Assembly: GCA_018362895.1 (NCBI GenBank)
Contig: JAHALR010000010.1
Location: 62,001-126,000, forward strand
Origin: Clostridium sp.
GTDB taxonomy: Bacteria > Cyanobacteriota > Vampirovibrionia > Gastranaerophilales > Gastranaerophilaceae
Reading direction: 5' to 3'
DNA length: 64,000 bases
Shown here in pieces: positions 17,768 to 27,223 of the stretch (positions are counted from its first letter, which is position 1; each line of letters starts with the position of its first letter). A program made the position numbers and the translations under genes. The notes beneath the pieces are model-generated. The model was not told the DNA's origin and made no database searches. It worked only from the letters and a program-made list of their open reading frames with translations.

Positions 17768-18094
17768 TTATATTTTGCTGATTCCAATACTGAAAAGAGA
17801 GAGTACAATTGAACCGAAAAGTGCACTCCAGAATCCTTCAACTTCGAGTCCCGGTGTTATCCAGCCTGCAAGCATTAAGAGCAGTGCATTTATTACAAGG
17901 CTGAAAAGACCAACTGTTATAAAATTTATAGGGAAAGTTATAATTTCAAGCAAGGGTTTTATAAAAGTATTGATTAAAGCAATGATAATGCAAGCAAACA
18001 TTGCACTCCAAAAGCTGCTGACTTCAATACCGGGGATTACCCAGGCTGTAAAAATTAATGCAAGTGCAAAACAAATCCATCTAACTAAAATCAT
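17768..18094 (-). CDS. Phage holin family IV / DUF360-type membrane protein (YvlD-like)
   Basis: A 108-residue, four-helix integral membrane protein. The paired motifs AWVIPGIEV and AGWITPGLEVEGFWSALFGSIVLSLFS with NTFIKPLLEIITFPINFITVGLFSLVINA between are typical of the superfamily IV holin-like (YvlD) proteins. Despite the family name these are common chromosomal proteins, and there are no phage genes nearby. Role in the envelope is unknown. Confidence 0.85.
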   Translation of the reverse strand: MILVRWICFALALIFTAWVIPGIEVSSFWSAMFACIIIALINTFIKPLLEIITFPINFITVGLFSLVINALLLMLAGWITPGLEVEGFWSALFGSIVLSLFSIGISKI

Positions 18095-18146
18095 AATAAT
18101 CTCCTTTTTAGTTGATTATATTCTAACAGATGTGTTTTTTGACTCC

Positions 18147-19112
18147 CTAATTGTACAGGGTTTGTATGATAATACCTGAGAAAATACTTATTGTTAAAAG
18201 TAAGAGAATGATTTTAACTGTATCTTTAAAATTTTCATTTTTTTTAAGCAATACAAGTATACCCAGACCTGCACTTGATGATAGACCTGCAATTACAGAT
18301 CCAAAACCTATTGCTCCTTTAAGATACATCAATGTAATTGCTATTGAAACTGCACAGTTTGGTATAAGTCCTGCTATGGCTGTTAGTATAGGTTGAAATA
18401 TTGAATCGTGTAAGAAATATTGTCCAAGGTTTTCTTCCCCGCCAGCTCTGTTTACAAGATAATTAATTCCAAGTGTAACAATCAGCACAAACACAAAAAC
18501 GTTTAATGTATGTTCGATGGGATGAAGGAGTAAATCTCTTTTACGAGGTTTATTAACATGGTGGTGACAGCATCCTTCCTGAGCTTCTTCTGTTGAGTCT
18601 TCTTGTATTTCTTCTGTTGTTTTATGCGCTGAATCGATAATAAAATCTATAAAATAGCCTGCTGCTATTGCAATAATAATTTTTGTAATCAGAAGTGGTA
18701 TAACCAGCTGTATTTTGCTTGGTTCTGCCAGTATGACGGGAATGGCTTCATCTGAGGTTGAAAGATAAACAGCAAGAAGAGTACCTTTTGTTATCAATTT
18801 TTTTGTATATAGAGTACTTGCGATAACTGAAAATCCGCATTGAGGAAATGAAGCGGCTATACTTCCTACCAGCGGGCCTGCTTTACCAGAATATTTTGTG
18901 AGTTGATTTATTTTAGATGAGTAAAAGTATTCGATAACTTCAATTACTACGAATATGATAAATAAAAATGGCAGCATATGTATGCTATCTTTTATTGCAT
19001 CTATAACCCATGGCATCCAAGGAAGCTTTTCTATCAGCTGATCAACAGGAAAAAATAATGCTTCGTTAATATCATTTATTAGTTTTATTGTATTTATCAG
19101 AAGTGCTTTCAT
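18147..19112 (-). CDS. ArsP_2-type putative heavy-metal exporter permease
   Basis: A 321-residue polytopic membrane protein with about ten transmembrane segments. Motifs SIAASFPQCGFSVIAS and YLSTSDEAIPVILAEP in the first half and AGLIPNCAVSIAITLMYLKG in the second are the internally duplicated signature of the ArsP_2 'putative 10TM heavy-metal exporter' family. A cytoplasmic linker with EGCCHHHV is likely to bind metal. Its start overlaps the last four bases of rmlA, so it is translated as the fifth gene of the rhamnose operon although nothing links it to sugar synthesis. Substrate unproven. Confidence 0.8.
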   Translation of the reverse strand: MKALLINTIKLINDINEALFFPVDQLIEKLPWMPWVIDAIKDSIHMLPFLFIIFVVIEVIEYFYSSKINQLTKYSGKAGPLVGSIAASFPQCGFSVIASTLYTKKLITKGTLLAVYLSTSDEAIPVILAEPSKIQLVIPLLITKIIIAIAAGYFIDFIIDSAHKTTEEIQEDSTEEAQEGCCHHHVNKPRKRDLLLHPIEHTLNVFVFVLIVTLGINYLVNRAGGEENLGQYFLHDSIFQPILTAIAGLIPNCAVSIAITLMYLKGAIGFGSVIAGLSSSAGLGILVLLKKNENFKDTVKIILLLLTISIFSGIIIQTLYN

Positions 19113-19990
19113 TGTTCTTTTTCTATAATGTTTTTTATATAGTTGTAATATTCACTGTTTGGATACTGTTCAGCCTGACGGATTAACAGTTCTTTTTTTA
19201 CATATCCCATTCTGAATGCAATTTCTTCAAGGCATGCAATTTTTATTCCTTGATTTTCTTCTATTGTTTGAACATACTGTCCGGCTTGTAAAAGAGATTG
19301 ATGAGTGCCTGTGTCTAGCCATGCAAAACCTCTGCCTAAAAGTTCTACATTAAGTTTTTGTTTCTCGAGATAAAGTTTATTTAAATCCGTTATTTCAAGC
19401 TCTCCTCTTGCAGAGGGTTTTAGACTTTTAGCTAGGTTTATTACATCATTGTCATAGAAGTAAAGACCTGTCACAGCAAAATTTGATTTTGGATTTTTAG
19501 GTTTTTCTTCAATTGTTTCAGCTTTACCGTTTTTATCAAAAGAAACAACACCAAATCTTTCAGGATCTTTTACCTGATAACCAAAAACAGATGCACCTCC
19601 GTTTGTTTCAATATTTTTGACTGCTTTTTGAAGCATTCCTGAAAATCCGTGTCCGTAAAATATATTGTCTCCAAGAATTAGTGCGGCACTGTCAGAACCG
19701 ATGAAGTCCTCTCCAAGTATAAATGCTTGTGCAAGTCCGTCAGGCGAAGGCTGTTCTTTGTAGCTGAATTTTATTCCAAATTGGGAGCCGTCTTTCAACA
19801 GTTTTTTAAAATTAGGTAAATCCTGTGGAGTTGAAATAATTAAAATATCTTTTATGCCGGCAAGCATAAGAACTGAAACAGGATGGTAAATCATGGGCTT
19901 GTCATATATTGGAAGCAGCTGTTTTGAAACAGTCATTGTACTGGGATAGAGCCTTGTTCCTGCTCCGCCTGCTAAAACTATACCTTTCAT
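19109..19990 (-). CDS. rmlA: Glucose-1-phosphate thymidylyltransferase
   Basis: RmlA joins glucose-1-phosphate to dTTP, the first step of dTDP-L-rhamnose synthesis. The nucleotide-binding start MKGIVLAGGAGTRLYPST and the LGDNIFYGHGF and EEKPKNPKSN motifs are diagnostic. At 293 residues it is full length. The ATG at 19990 overlaps the rmlD stop (TGATG), implying coupled translation; a TTG one codon earlier is possible. Operon order is rmlC-rmlB-rmlD-rmlA, then the ArsP-like permease. Confidence 0.97.
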   Translation of the reverse strand: MKGIVLAGGAGTRLYPSTMTVSKQLLPIYDKPMIYHPVSVLMLAGIKDILIISTPQDLPNFKKLLKDGSQFGIKFSYKEQPSPDGLAQAFILGEDFIGSDSAALILGDNIFYGHGFSGMLQKAVKNIETNGGASVFGYQVKDPERFGVVSFDKNGKAETIEEKPKNPKSNFAVTGLYFYDNDVINLAKSLKPSARGELEITDLNKLYLEKQKLNVELLGRGFAWLDTGTHQSLLQAGQYVQTIEENQGIKIACLEEIAFRMGYVKKELLIRQAEQYPNSEYYNYIKNIIEKEQ

Positions 19991-20814
19991 CAATCAATCC
20001 TCAATTCTATATAATCTTTCAGTGCTAACTTCCAATTTCTTAAAAGACCATTATTGTCCATTATACTGCACACCGGTCTTTTTGCAGGTCTTGGAAATTC
20101 CTTAGTAGCACAAGGAATCAAGTTTACTTCCAGTCCTGACATATTGAATATTTCTTTTGCAAAACCATACCATGTGGTATGACCGCCTCCACAGGTATGA
20201 TATATTCCATAATCAGGTTCTTCTTCAATCAGGCTAATAATTGCATCTGATAAATCTACTGTCCAGGTAGGACAGCCTGTTTGATCATCGACGACTTTTA
20301 ATTCCGGTTTGTCTTTTAGTGAAATCATTGTTTCTACAAAGTTTTTGCCGTGATGACCATACAGCCAGCTTGTTCTGGCAATGTAGTATTTATTACAGTA
20401 CTTTTTGACAGCTTCTTCTCCATGCAGTTTTGTCAATCCATAATTATTAATAGGATTTGTTTTGTCATTAGGCAAATACGGAGTTTGTTTTTTACCGTCA
20501 AAGACATAGTCTGTTGATATATAAATTAAAACGATATTATTTGCATTGCATGCTTTTGCTAGGTTTTCTGTGCCTCTTGAATTAATTTTTTCTGCTGTTG
20601 AAAAGTCTTCTTCTGCTTTGTCAACATTGGTATATGCCGCACAATGTATTACATAGTCCGGCATTTCGTTTTTTAATACTTGTGTGACCTGAAGCTCATT
20701 TGTTATGTCCAATGTTTCAATATCAGTTTCTATTACTTCATAATCATTATCTTCAAGCATTGGGCATAAGTCTCGACCAAGCATGCCTTTAGCGCCTGTT
20801 ACAAGTATTTTCAT
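19990..20814 (-). CDS. rmlD: dTDP-4-dehydrorhamnose reductase
   Basis: The last enzyme of dTDP-L-rhamnose synthesis, reducing the 4-keto sugar with NAD(P)H. It is an extended SDR: MKILVTGAKGMLG nucleotide-binding loop, ISTDYVFDG with the catalytic Thr, and YGLTKLHGE with the YxxxK pair. The 274-residue length is normal. ATG 20814 overlaps the rmlB stop codon (TAATG) and has GGAGC 6 bases before it. Confidence 0.96.
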   Translation of the reverse strand: MKILVTGAKGMLGRDLCPMLEDNDYEVIETDIETLDITNELQVTQVLKNEMPDYVIHCAAYTNVDKAEEDFSTAEKINSRGTENLAKACNANNIVLIYISTDYVFDGKKQTPYLPNDKTNPINNYGLTKLHGEEAVKKYCNKYYIARTSWLYGHHGKNFVETMISLKDKPELKVVDDQTGCPTWTVDLSDAIISLIEEEPDYGIYHTCGGGHTTWYGFAKEIFNMSGLEVNLIPCATKEFPRPAKRPVCSIMDNNGLLRNWKLALKDYIELRID

Positions 20815-21794
20815 TATAGAGCTCCTGCTTTTTTATTCTCTATTGATTTTATCCAATCTTGATTTTTCAGGTACCAGTCAATAGTTAGTTTTATACCTTC
20901 TTTGAAGGTTACAGACGGTTCCCAGCCAAGTTCAGTTTGGATTTTGTGATTGTCTATTGCATATCTTCTGTCGTGTCCGAGTCTATCTTCAACATATTTG
21001 ATGTAAGATTCGTCTTTACCCATTGCCTCAAGTATAATATGTGTTATTTCGAGGTTTGTTTTTTCATTGTGTCCGCCGATGTTGTAAACTTCACCTACTT
21101 TTCCTTTATGAAGAACTGTATCTATTGCACTGCAATGGTCATAAACATAAAGCCAGTCTCTTACATTCATTCCATCACCGTAAACCGGAACTTTTTCTCC
21201 TTTTAAAAGTTGGGAGATAAAAAACGGTATAAGTTTTTCAGGATATTGATAAGGTCCGTAATTGTTTGAACAGCGAGTATTTAAAACAGGCATTTTGTAT
21301 GTTTCGTAGTATGCCCGTACAAGCAAATCAGCACTTGCTTTTGATGCTGAATAAGGTGAATTTGGTGCAAGAGGCGTAGTTTCATAAAAATAGCCGTCTT
21401 TTCCAAGTGTACCGTAAACTTCATCTGTTGAAACCTGTAAAAAACGTTCAATGTTTGCTTCTTTTGCTGCTTGTAGCAGGTTTAATGTTCCTTGAACATT
21501 TGTCTCTATAAAAATTTCAGGACCTGTAATTGAACGGTCAACATGACTTTCTGCTGCAAAGTTCACAACTGCATCACTTTCTTCAACAAGGCTTCTTACA
21601 AGATTTTTGTCACAAATATTTCCTTTAACAAACTTGTAGTTTTGATTATTTTTTATGTCATCAAGATTTTCAATGTTCCCTGCATAAGTAAGTGCATCGA
21701 GGTTTATTATTTTGTATTCCGGGTGGGTTTCAAGCATTTGTCGTATGAAACAACTCCCAATAAAGCCGGCACCGCCAGTTACAAGTATTTTCAA
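20814..21794 (-). CDS. rmlB: dTDP-glucose 4,6-dehydratase
   Basis: Second enzyme of the pathway, an NAD-containing SDR that forms dTDP-4-keto-6-deoxyglucose. Motifs are GGAGFIGS, FAAESHVDRSI, the STDEVYG catalytic segment, YSASKAS (YxxxK) and NNYGPYQYPEKLIP. It is 326 residues, slightly short but complete. The start is a TTG whose AGGAGG lies 7 bases upstream and which overlaps the stop of rmlC, so translation is probably coupled. Confidence 0.97.
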   Translation of the reverse strand: MKILVTGGAGFIGSCFIRQMLETHPEYKIINLDALTYAGNIENLDDIKNNQNYKFVKGNICDKNLVRSLVEESDAVVNFAAESHVDRSITGPEIFIETNVQGTLNLLQAAKEANIERFLQVSTDEVYGTLGKDGYFYETTPLAPNSPYSASKASADLLVRAYYETYKMPVLNTRCSNNYGPYQYPEKLIPFFISQLLKGEKVPVYGDGMNVRDWLYVYDHCSAIDTVLHKGKVGEVYNIGGHNEKTNLEITHIILEAMGKDESYIKYVEDRLGHDRRYAIDNHKIQTELGWEPSVTFKEGIKLTIDWYLKNQDWIKSIENKKAGAL

Positions 21795-22348
21795 AATAAG
21801 TCCTCCTCTTGTACATCTTTTAAGTATGGTTGTTTTGCGTCTTTTTCACTTATAATCGGCTCAAAATCAATTCCCCATTCTACATTTATGTCAGGGTCAT
21901 CCCATTTTATGCCTCTGTCATTAGACGGAGAATATTCGTTTGATGCTTTATAAAGAAGCTCAGCTTCGTCGCTGAGTACGATAAATCCGTGTGCAAACCC
22001 TTCGGGAATAAAAAGCATATTTTTATTTTCTTCGGAGAGAACTTCTCCAACCCATTTTCCAAAAGTCTTTGAGTTTTTTCTTATATCTACTGCAACATCA
22101 AAAATTTTACCTTTACTGCAACGAACGAGTTTTGCCTGTGCTTTAGGGTTTGTTTGGTAGTGTAAGCCTCTCAAAACTCCTTTTGTAGATTTTGAATGGT
22201 TATCTTGATTAAACTCTACGTCAATTCCGTTGTTTTGAAATGTCGTTTTTTGGTATGATTCCAGAAAAAAACCTCTGTCATCTTTGAAAACCTTTGGTGT
22301 AACAAGTATTACTTCTTCTATTTCGAGTTTTTTAAATTCAAAAGGCAT
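21791..22348 (-). CDS. rmlC: dTDP-4-dehydrorhamnose 3,5-epimerase
   Basis: Cupin-fold epimerase acting between RmlB and RmlD. The conserved SKSTKGVLRGLHYQ with the catalytic His, the FDVAVDIRK strand and YEYSPS-like active-site tail (ASNEYSPSNDRG) are all present in 185 residues. It is the first gene of the operon, with AAGGAG before its ATG. Rhamnose is likely used for surface polysaccharide or glycosylation; no glycosyltransferase is in the window. Confidence 0.97.
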   Translation of the reverse strand: MPFEFKKLEIEEVILVTPKVFKDDRGFFLESYQKTTFQNNGIDVEFNQDNHSKSTKGVLRGLHYQTNPKAQAKLVRCSKGKIFDVAVDIRKNSKTFGKWVGEVLSEENKNMLFIPEGFAHGFIVLSDEAELLYKASNEYSPSNDRGIKWDDPDINVEWGIDFEPIISEKDAKQPYLKDVQEEDLF

Positions 22349-22458
22349 TATTCCTGCTCCTTATAACTTATTATTATACTATTAATATAGATTTTTTTAG
22401 TATACATTATAAAAATATAACTTTGCTTAATATTCTGGTTGTGATAAATTAAACTACT

Positions 22459-23793
22459 ATGCAGCTAGTCGAAAAATTTTCTTCATACAAAAAATATTTC
22501 ACAGAACTTGCCGGACTTTCTCTTCCTTTGATAGTAGGCAATTTGGGGCAGGTTTTGATTGGTGCAACTGATGTGTTTATTGCAGCTAAACATTCTACAA
22601 ACACACTGGCTGCTATAAGTATTGCAAATTCGATAATTTTTTGTATTTTGATTATGGGTATGGGGTTAATGTCTGCGATATCTATACTTATTTCAAATTA
22701 TCGCGGAAACAGAAAACCTACAAAAAAGTTTTTGATTACTGTTTTGAATTATGCAATGATTTTGGCAGTAATATTTTGCGGGATATGCCTGCTTATGGTG
22801 CCATTAATTTCAAAAATGGGTTTTGATGCTTCACTTGTGCCTATGATAAAGGAATATGTTTTTATCTGTGCATTTTCTCTTTTTGGAATGTATCTTTATC
22901 AGTGTTTGAGGGAGTTTTTAATGGCATACGAGATAGTCGCTTTCCCTAATATGATCTTGTTATTTGCATTGGTTTTGAACTTTTTGCTTGCTTATTCTCT
23001 TGTTTTCGGAATTGGTCCTATACAGGGAATGGGGGTTATTGGTTTAGCTCTGGCAGCTTTCATTGTTCGTACACTCATGGGGGTAATACTGCTGGTATAT
23101 TGTTTTGATCTTATACATTTTAAAAATCCGTTTGATACAAATTTGGTAAAACAGCTTTTAAAGATAGGTTATCCTATCGGAATTGCTATGTTTCTTGAGT
23201 TTTTAGGCTTTAACCTTATTACGATTCTTGTTGGCAGAGAAGCCGGAATCCTTGCTGCAACTCACAATATTGGTGTAACTATTACATCAAGTGCTTATGT
23301 TATCCCTATGTCAATCTCTGCTGCTATTGCAATTAAAGTAGGATTTTTTAATGGTGCACGAAATCTGAGTGAAATAAAGAGATATTCTTTTTCAGGGACT
23401 GCTATGTCTGTTGTATTTATGGCGTTCTGTTCAATTATTTTGCTGGTATTCCCAAAAACAATTTTCGAAGTATTCACTTCTAATGAACAGATGTTAAAAT
23501 TAGGACTTCCTATTCTTCATATTGCAGCATTTTATTTAATGTTTGATGGCTTGCAGGTTAGTCTGAGCGGCATATTAAAAGGTTTAAAAATGACAAAGAT
23601 TGCTTCGATATCTTTGATTGCAGGATATTGGCTTTTTGGGCTGCCTTTTGGATATATGCTTGCTTATCACTATCATATGTCTTTAAATGGTTTCTGGATA
23701 GGTTTGGCTACTTCATTTTTATTTATGTGTGCAATCTTTGCTGCTGTAATATACAAAAAATTTAAAGCATTGAAAAATGTTTATTCAGACTGA
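22459..23793 (+). CDS. MATE-family multidrug/Na+ antiporter
   Basis: A 444-residue, 12-helix membrane protein with the two-bundle MATE layout: LSLPLIVGNLGQVLIGATDVFIAAK at the N-terminus and GYPIGIAMFLEFLGFNLITILVG at the start of the second half. It resembles the NorM branch, which exports cationic compounds in exchange for Na+ or H+. There is no good ribosome binding site before the ATG. It is divergent from rmlC and its 3' end overlaps the convergent uracil-DNA glycosylase by 13 bases. Confidence 0.92.
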   Translation: MQLVEKFSSYKKYFTELAGLSLPLIVGNLGQVLIGATDVFIAAKHSTNTLAAISIANSIIFCILIMGMGLMSAISILISNYRGNRKPTKKFLITVLNYAMILAVIFCGICLLMVPLISKMGFDASLVPMIKEYVFICAFSLFGMYLYQCLREFLMAYEIVAFPNMILLFALVLNFLLAYSLVFGIGPIQGMGVIGLALAAFIVRTLMGVILLVYCFDLIHFKNPFDTNLVKQLLKIGYPIGIAMFLEFLGFNLITILVGREAGILAATHNIGVTITSSAYVIPMSISAAIAIKVGFFNGARNLSEIKRYSFSGTAMSVVFMAFCSIILLVFPKTIFEVFTSNEQMLKLGLPILHIAAFYLMFDGLQVSLSGILKGLKMTKIASISLIAGYWLFGLPFGYMLAYHYHMSLNGFWIGLATSFLFMCAIFAAVIYKKFKALKNVYSD

Positions 23794-24416
23794 GACTTTA
23801 GTTCCTTTAGTCTATTTTTCACATTTTCAAGATCTTTTTTCATAAGCCATCTGGGGCTGCCTTGTTCAAGCGAGTGGTTTCTTAAAAGATAGGACGGGTG
23901 GAAAATAGCCATCACCTCGACATCTTCAAATAGATTGAGCCATTTACCTCTTATCTGTGAGATTTTAAAATCTTCATTTATAAATGAATTTGCTGCTGTT
24001 GCACCGCAAAGAAGAATGATTTTGGGTTTTACTATTGAAATTTGTCCCATAAGATAAGATTGGCAGGCAAGTTTTTCTTCATTTGAAGGAACTCTGTTTT
24101 GCGGCGGACGGCATTTTATTGTATTGCATATATAAAGGTCATTTTTTCTTGAAATTCCTGCTTCTTCAAGAAAAGTATTCAGCAACTGACCTGCTCTTCC
24201 TACAAAAGGCACACCGGTAGCATCTTCATCAGCTCCGGGTGCTTCACCAATAAGCATAATTTCTGCATCAGGTGAGCCGTCGGAGAAAACCATACTTGTT
24301 CTTGTTTTTGAAAGTTCACATGCTTTGCACTGTGTGCAGACATTCTTAAGCTCTTTTAATGCCTGCTTTTTTATATCAGATGTTTCACAAGAAACATTGA
24401 CCAGTAAATGCTTCAT
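23781..24416 (-). CDS. Type 4 (iron-sulphur) uracil-DNA glycosylase
   Basis: Removes uracil from DNA in base excision repair. The family 4 motifs are GEAPGADED (residues 58-66) and HPSYLLRN near residue 175. The 4Fe-4S ligands are C30 and C33 before LSKTR, and C102 and C118. The 211-residue length is normal for the thermophile/anaerobe group. The 3' end overlaps the MATE gene on the other strand. Confidence 0.93.
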   Translation of the reverse strand: MKHLLVNVSCETSDIKKQALKELKNVCTQCKACELSKTRTSMVFSDGSPDAEIMLIGEAPGADEDATGVPFVGRAGQLLNTFLEEAGISRKNDLYICNTIKCRPPQNRVPSNEEKLACQSYLMGQISIVKPKIILLCGATAANSFINEDFKISQIRGKWLNLFEDVEVMAIFHPSYLLRNHSLEQGSPRWLMKKDLENVKNRLKELKSQSE

Positions 24417-24445
24417 ACTTCACCTTTATTTTGGATACAAAGATA

Positions 24446-25756
24446 TTATACCATAGCTCCACAGCATTTTTTATATTTTTTGCCGCTTCCGCACGGACAA
24501 GGATCATTTCTTCCAATTGTTGAACCATTTTGTGATTGAATTTCTCTAGCTTTTATTTCTTGTTCATCCGGAATGAATCCCATTAAATCTCCAAACGATT
24601 TTGAGGAGTATAGGACACTAGTGGGTGAGTATATTTTACTTTTTAGGTAGTGAAGCTTATACTTTTCCAAAAATTCATTTAAAGACATCTCAGTGCCGTA
24701 TATTTCATTTAAAATATCAGTAAAGTTTGAGTATTTGTTTGCCAGTTTTTGTACCAGACTTGCTGGAATTTTATCATTTTCAATAAATGACTTTACACAT
24801 TCATCCCAACCCTGAATATCGTGGTAATTTTCTGTTTCAAATATGTGGCACAGTGTTCCGTAAAAAGGTACAATAAACATACCCAAGTCCCTGTCAAAAA
24901 TTACACCTACATCATATTTTGCATTGTGGCTGGAAAATCCTGCCATAGATGATTCAATATAATTGTCATAGGAGCTGTTAAATTCCGGTACTTTGAAATA
25001 TCCGTATGTTTGTATCGGTTTAATGAACTCTTTTATTTCTTCAGGATTTTTTGTTTCATCAAAATAATAATCATTGAAATTGCTAATCAATCCGTCAACA
25101 TATTCATTTGTTGTTACTATTTCATCAGTTCCGAAACAGCTTATGAATTTTTCTGTAAACTTGGCTATTTCAGCTTCTATTTCGTTTAGTTTAGAGTCAT
25201 TATCTTTATATAGATTTTCAGGCTGTTCTATAATTTTTGCAACTGCGTATTTGAGAACTTTATCTTTTTCAAGCGATGAGAATGTTTCTCTGATTTCAAT
25301 TATATAATATTCATTTTCAAATTTAAAAATTCTTGCAAGAACATATGAACCTTTGTAAATGCTTCTAAAATGGCTCATTTTAACAAGAGGCATTGCGAAA
25401 TATTTCTTTTCATTTACAAGACTGTACATATCAAAACCGTTTCTGTGTATTGTTTTGATTTCAAAAAGAGAATCGATTGAGTCTGAAAGAGCCTGTGCGA
25501 TTTTTTTAGTTTCATTGTCAATATTAGTTTTATCTTTCAGAAACATAGAAAATACTGAATCAGCACCCTTATTAAAGTTTCTTTCGAAAATATAAGAAAC
25601 CAGAATAGAATTTATTTGTGATTGCGGTGAATTGTAAGCACCTATTGTTTTTAAATACTCATCAAAATCTTCTTTTATTTCTTCATTTTCTAGAGCATAT
25701 TTAAAAATTTCTGATAATGTATCACTTATTGATGATAGTTTGTCTATTACTGACAT
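24446..25756 (-). CDS. SEC-C motif protein, otherwise unrecognised
   Basis: A 436-residue cytoplasmic protein whose last residues GRNDPCPCGSGKKYKKCCG are the zinc-binding SEC-C motif, found at the end of SecA and many unrelated proteins, where it mediates contact with SecB-like partners or the ribosome. The remaining 410 residues are mixed helical/strand with no recognised domain. A strong GAGGAG precedes the ATG. It is 30 bases upstream of the UDG gene and 11 bases downstream of pgeF, so these may share a transcript. Function unknown. Confidence 0.75.
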   Translation of the reverse strand: MSVIDKLSSISDTLSEIFKYALENEEIKEDFDEYLKTIGAYNSPQSQINSILVSYIFERNFNKGADSVFSMFLKDKTNIDNETKKIAQALSDSIDSLFEIKTIHRNGFDMYSLVNEKKYFAMPLVKMSHFRSIYKGSYVLARIFKFENEYYIIEIRETFSSLEKDKVLKYAVAKIIEQPENLYKDNDSKLNEIEAEIAKFTEKFISCFGTDEIVTTNEYVDGLISNFNDYYFDETKNPEEIKEFIKPIQTYGYFKVPEFNSSYDNYIESSMAGFSSHNAKYDVGVIFDRDLGMFIVPFYGTLCHIFETENYHDIQGWDECVKSFIENDKIPASLVQKLANKYSNFTDILNEIYGTEMSLNEFLEKYKLHYLKSKIYSPTSVLYSSKSFGDLMGFIPDEQEIKAREIQSQNGSTIGRNDPCPCGSGKKYKKCCGAMV

Positions 25757-25767
25757 TTCGGCTCCTC

Positions 25768-26532
25768 TTAGTTCTTTAAGTTATCTAGCTTTAAAATTGC
25801 ACTGTGTCGTGCTGTATATCCGTTTTCTTTTCTGTATGAAAAAAATATATCATTTGAATCATAAGTACAATAATTGCACTTGTCAATTCTCTGCTTATCC
25901 AAGCCCGCTTCTACAAGCTGGTGAAAGTTTACAGTTTTTAAATCAAGATTATATTTTTCTGTATTAGTGTCGAAAAAAAAGTAATCATTATATTTTTTCT
26001 CCATAGTTTCGGAGACTTTTTGGTAAACTTCTTCACCTACCTGATAGTTTTTTAGTGAAATAGACGGACCAATGAGTGCCTTTATATCATAAGGTGATGA
26101 ATTGAAGTTTTTTTTCATAAAAGTTATTGTTTTGGGAACAATTGATGCAGCAGTGCCTCTCCAACCCGCATGAGCAATGGCACCAATATTTCTTTTTTCA
26201 TCGTATAAGATAACAGGTGTACAGTCAGCAAAGTTTAATAGCAAAGCTATATCAGGGCAGTCTGTGATAAGAGCATCAGTATTTTCGTAATTTTTACCTT
26301 TTTGTGCAACTGAGATATTAGATGAATGTGTTTGCACCGGTGAAATGATATCAGTAACATCAATTCTTAAAAATAAAGCAATGTCTTTCAAGTTTTCCTT
26401 ACATTTTGGGGTAAGTTCTTTCATTACATTAGGTGTAACTACGCTTTCTCTTGTGGTGAAAAAAGCATTTGCAGAGGTTATTAAATTAGATTTTAGTATT
26501 TTTTTGTTGTTTATATAGTCTATCTTGTACAT
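25768..26532 (-). CDS. pgeF: Peptidoglycan editing factor / polyphenol oxidase family (YfiH, DUF152)
   Basis: Motifs PVQTHSS, DALITDCPDIALLLNFADCTPVILYD and IGAIAHAGWRGT provide the His/Cys metal site of the YfiH family; E. coli PgeF prevents L-Ser misincorporation into muropeptides. The 254-residue version from ATG 26532 is chosen because it starts just before the family-typical FFTTR segment and 8 bases after the upp stop; a longer frame from 26610 would run deep into upp. It follows upp closely. Confidence 0.88.
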   Translation of the reverse strand: MYKIDYINNKKILKSNLITSANAFFTTRESVVTPNVMKELTPKCKENLKDIALFLRIDVTDIISPVQTHSSNISVAQKGKNYENTDALITDCPDIALLLNFADCTPVILYDEKRNIGAIAHAGWRGTAASIVPKTITFMKKNFNSSPYDIKALIGPSISLKNYQVGEEVYQKVSETMEKKYNDYFFFDTNTEKYNLDLKTVNFHQLVEAGLDKQRIDKCNYCTYDSNDIFFSYRKENGYTARHSAILKLDNLKN

Positions 26533-26539
26533 ATTAATA

Positions 26540-27223
26540 TTATTTTTCGAAGGTATTAAAAAGTCTGTCACCGGCATCTCCGAGACCTGGAACAATGTAG
26601 CCTCTTTCATTTAAACATTCGTCAATTTTGGCTGTGACTATTTTTAAATCAGGAAAGTCATTGGTTAGCAGTTTTATTCCCTCAGGTGCACTGAGAATAG
26701 ATACAAAAACGAGATTTTCGATTAGTATTCCTTTTTTTAGAAAGAGTGAAATTGCTGCATGTGCTGAATTTCCTGTCGCGAGCATAGGATCAAGTATGAA
26801 AACCTTAACGTTTTGAGGATCCTCATACTTAACAGGTGTTTTGTCATAATACCAGACAGGCTCAAGTGTTGTTTCATCACGATACATTCCAACATGTTGT
26901 ATACTGGCATCAGGTACAACTTCACTGGCAACATCCGAAATAGCCAAACCTGCCCTTAAAATTGGTGCAAAAATAATTTTGAATTCATCACTTATTTTGT
27001 TAACATAACATTCTTTTATAGGGGTTTGTATATTATATTCTTTTAACGGCAGATTTTTTGTTGCCTCAAGAATAAGAATTGTTGCAAGTCTTTTCATCGA
27101 GTTTTTAAAACCGTCTGAATTTATGTCTTTATCTCTTATTACACCGAGATTGTGTTCACAAAGCGGGTGTTTTACTACTATTACATTTTTCATATCAGTT
27201 TTTGCATTCAAGTCAGCGTTCAT
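26540..27223 (-). CDS. upp: Uracil phosphoribosyltransferase
   Basis: Salvages uracil to UMP with PRPP. Recognisable are VVKHPLCEHNLGVIRD at the N-terminus, the PRPP loop VFILDPMLATGNSA and the C-terminal uracil-binding YIVPGLGDAGDRLF. From the ATG at 27223 it has 227 residues, slightly longer than the usual 208-215 because of a short N-terminal extension; ATG 27193 is an alternative start. The gene begins 11 bases inside the end of the MlaD-like gene. Confidence 0.95.
   Translation of the reverse strand: MNADLNAKTDMKNVIVVKHPLCEHNLGVIRDKDINSDGFKNSMKRLATILILEATKNLPLKEYNIQTPIKECYVNKISDEFKIIFAPILRAGLAISDVASEVVPDASIQHVGMYRDETTLEPVWYYDKTPVKYEDPQNVKVFILDPMLATGNSAHAAISLFLKKGILIENLVFVSILSAPEGIKLLTNDFPDLKIVTAKIDECLNERGYIVPGLGDAGDRLFNTFEK

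Noticed and set aside
17768..18094. Reading the holin-family gene as evidence of a prophage
   Set aside because: This YvlD-like family is widespread on chromosomes, and no phage structural, lysis or integrase gene is in the window.
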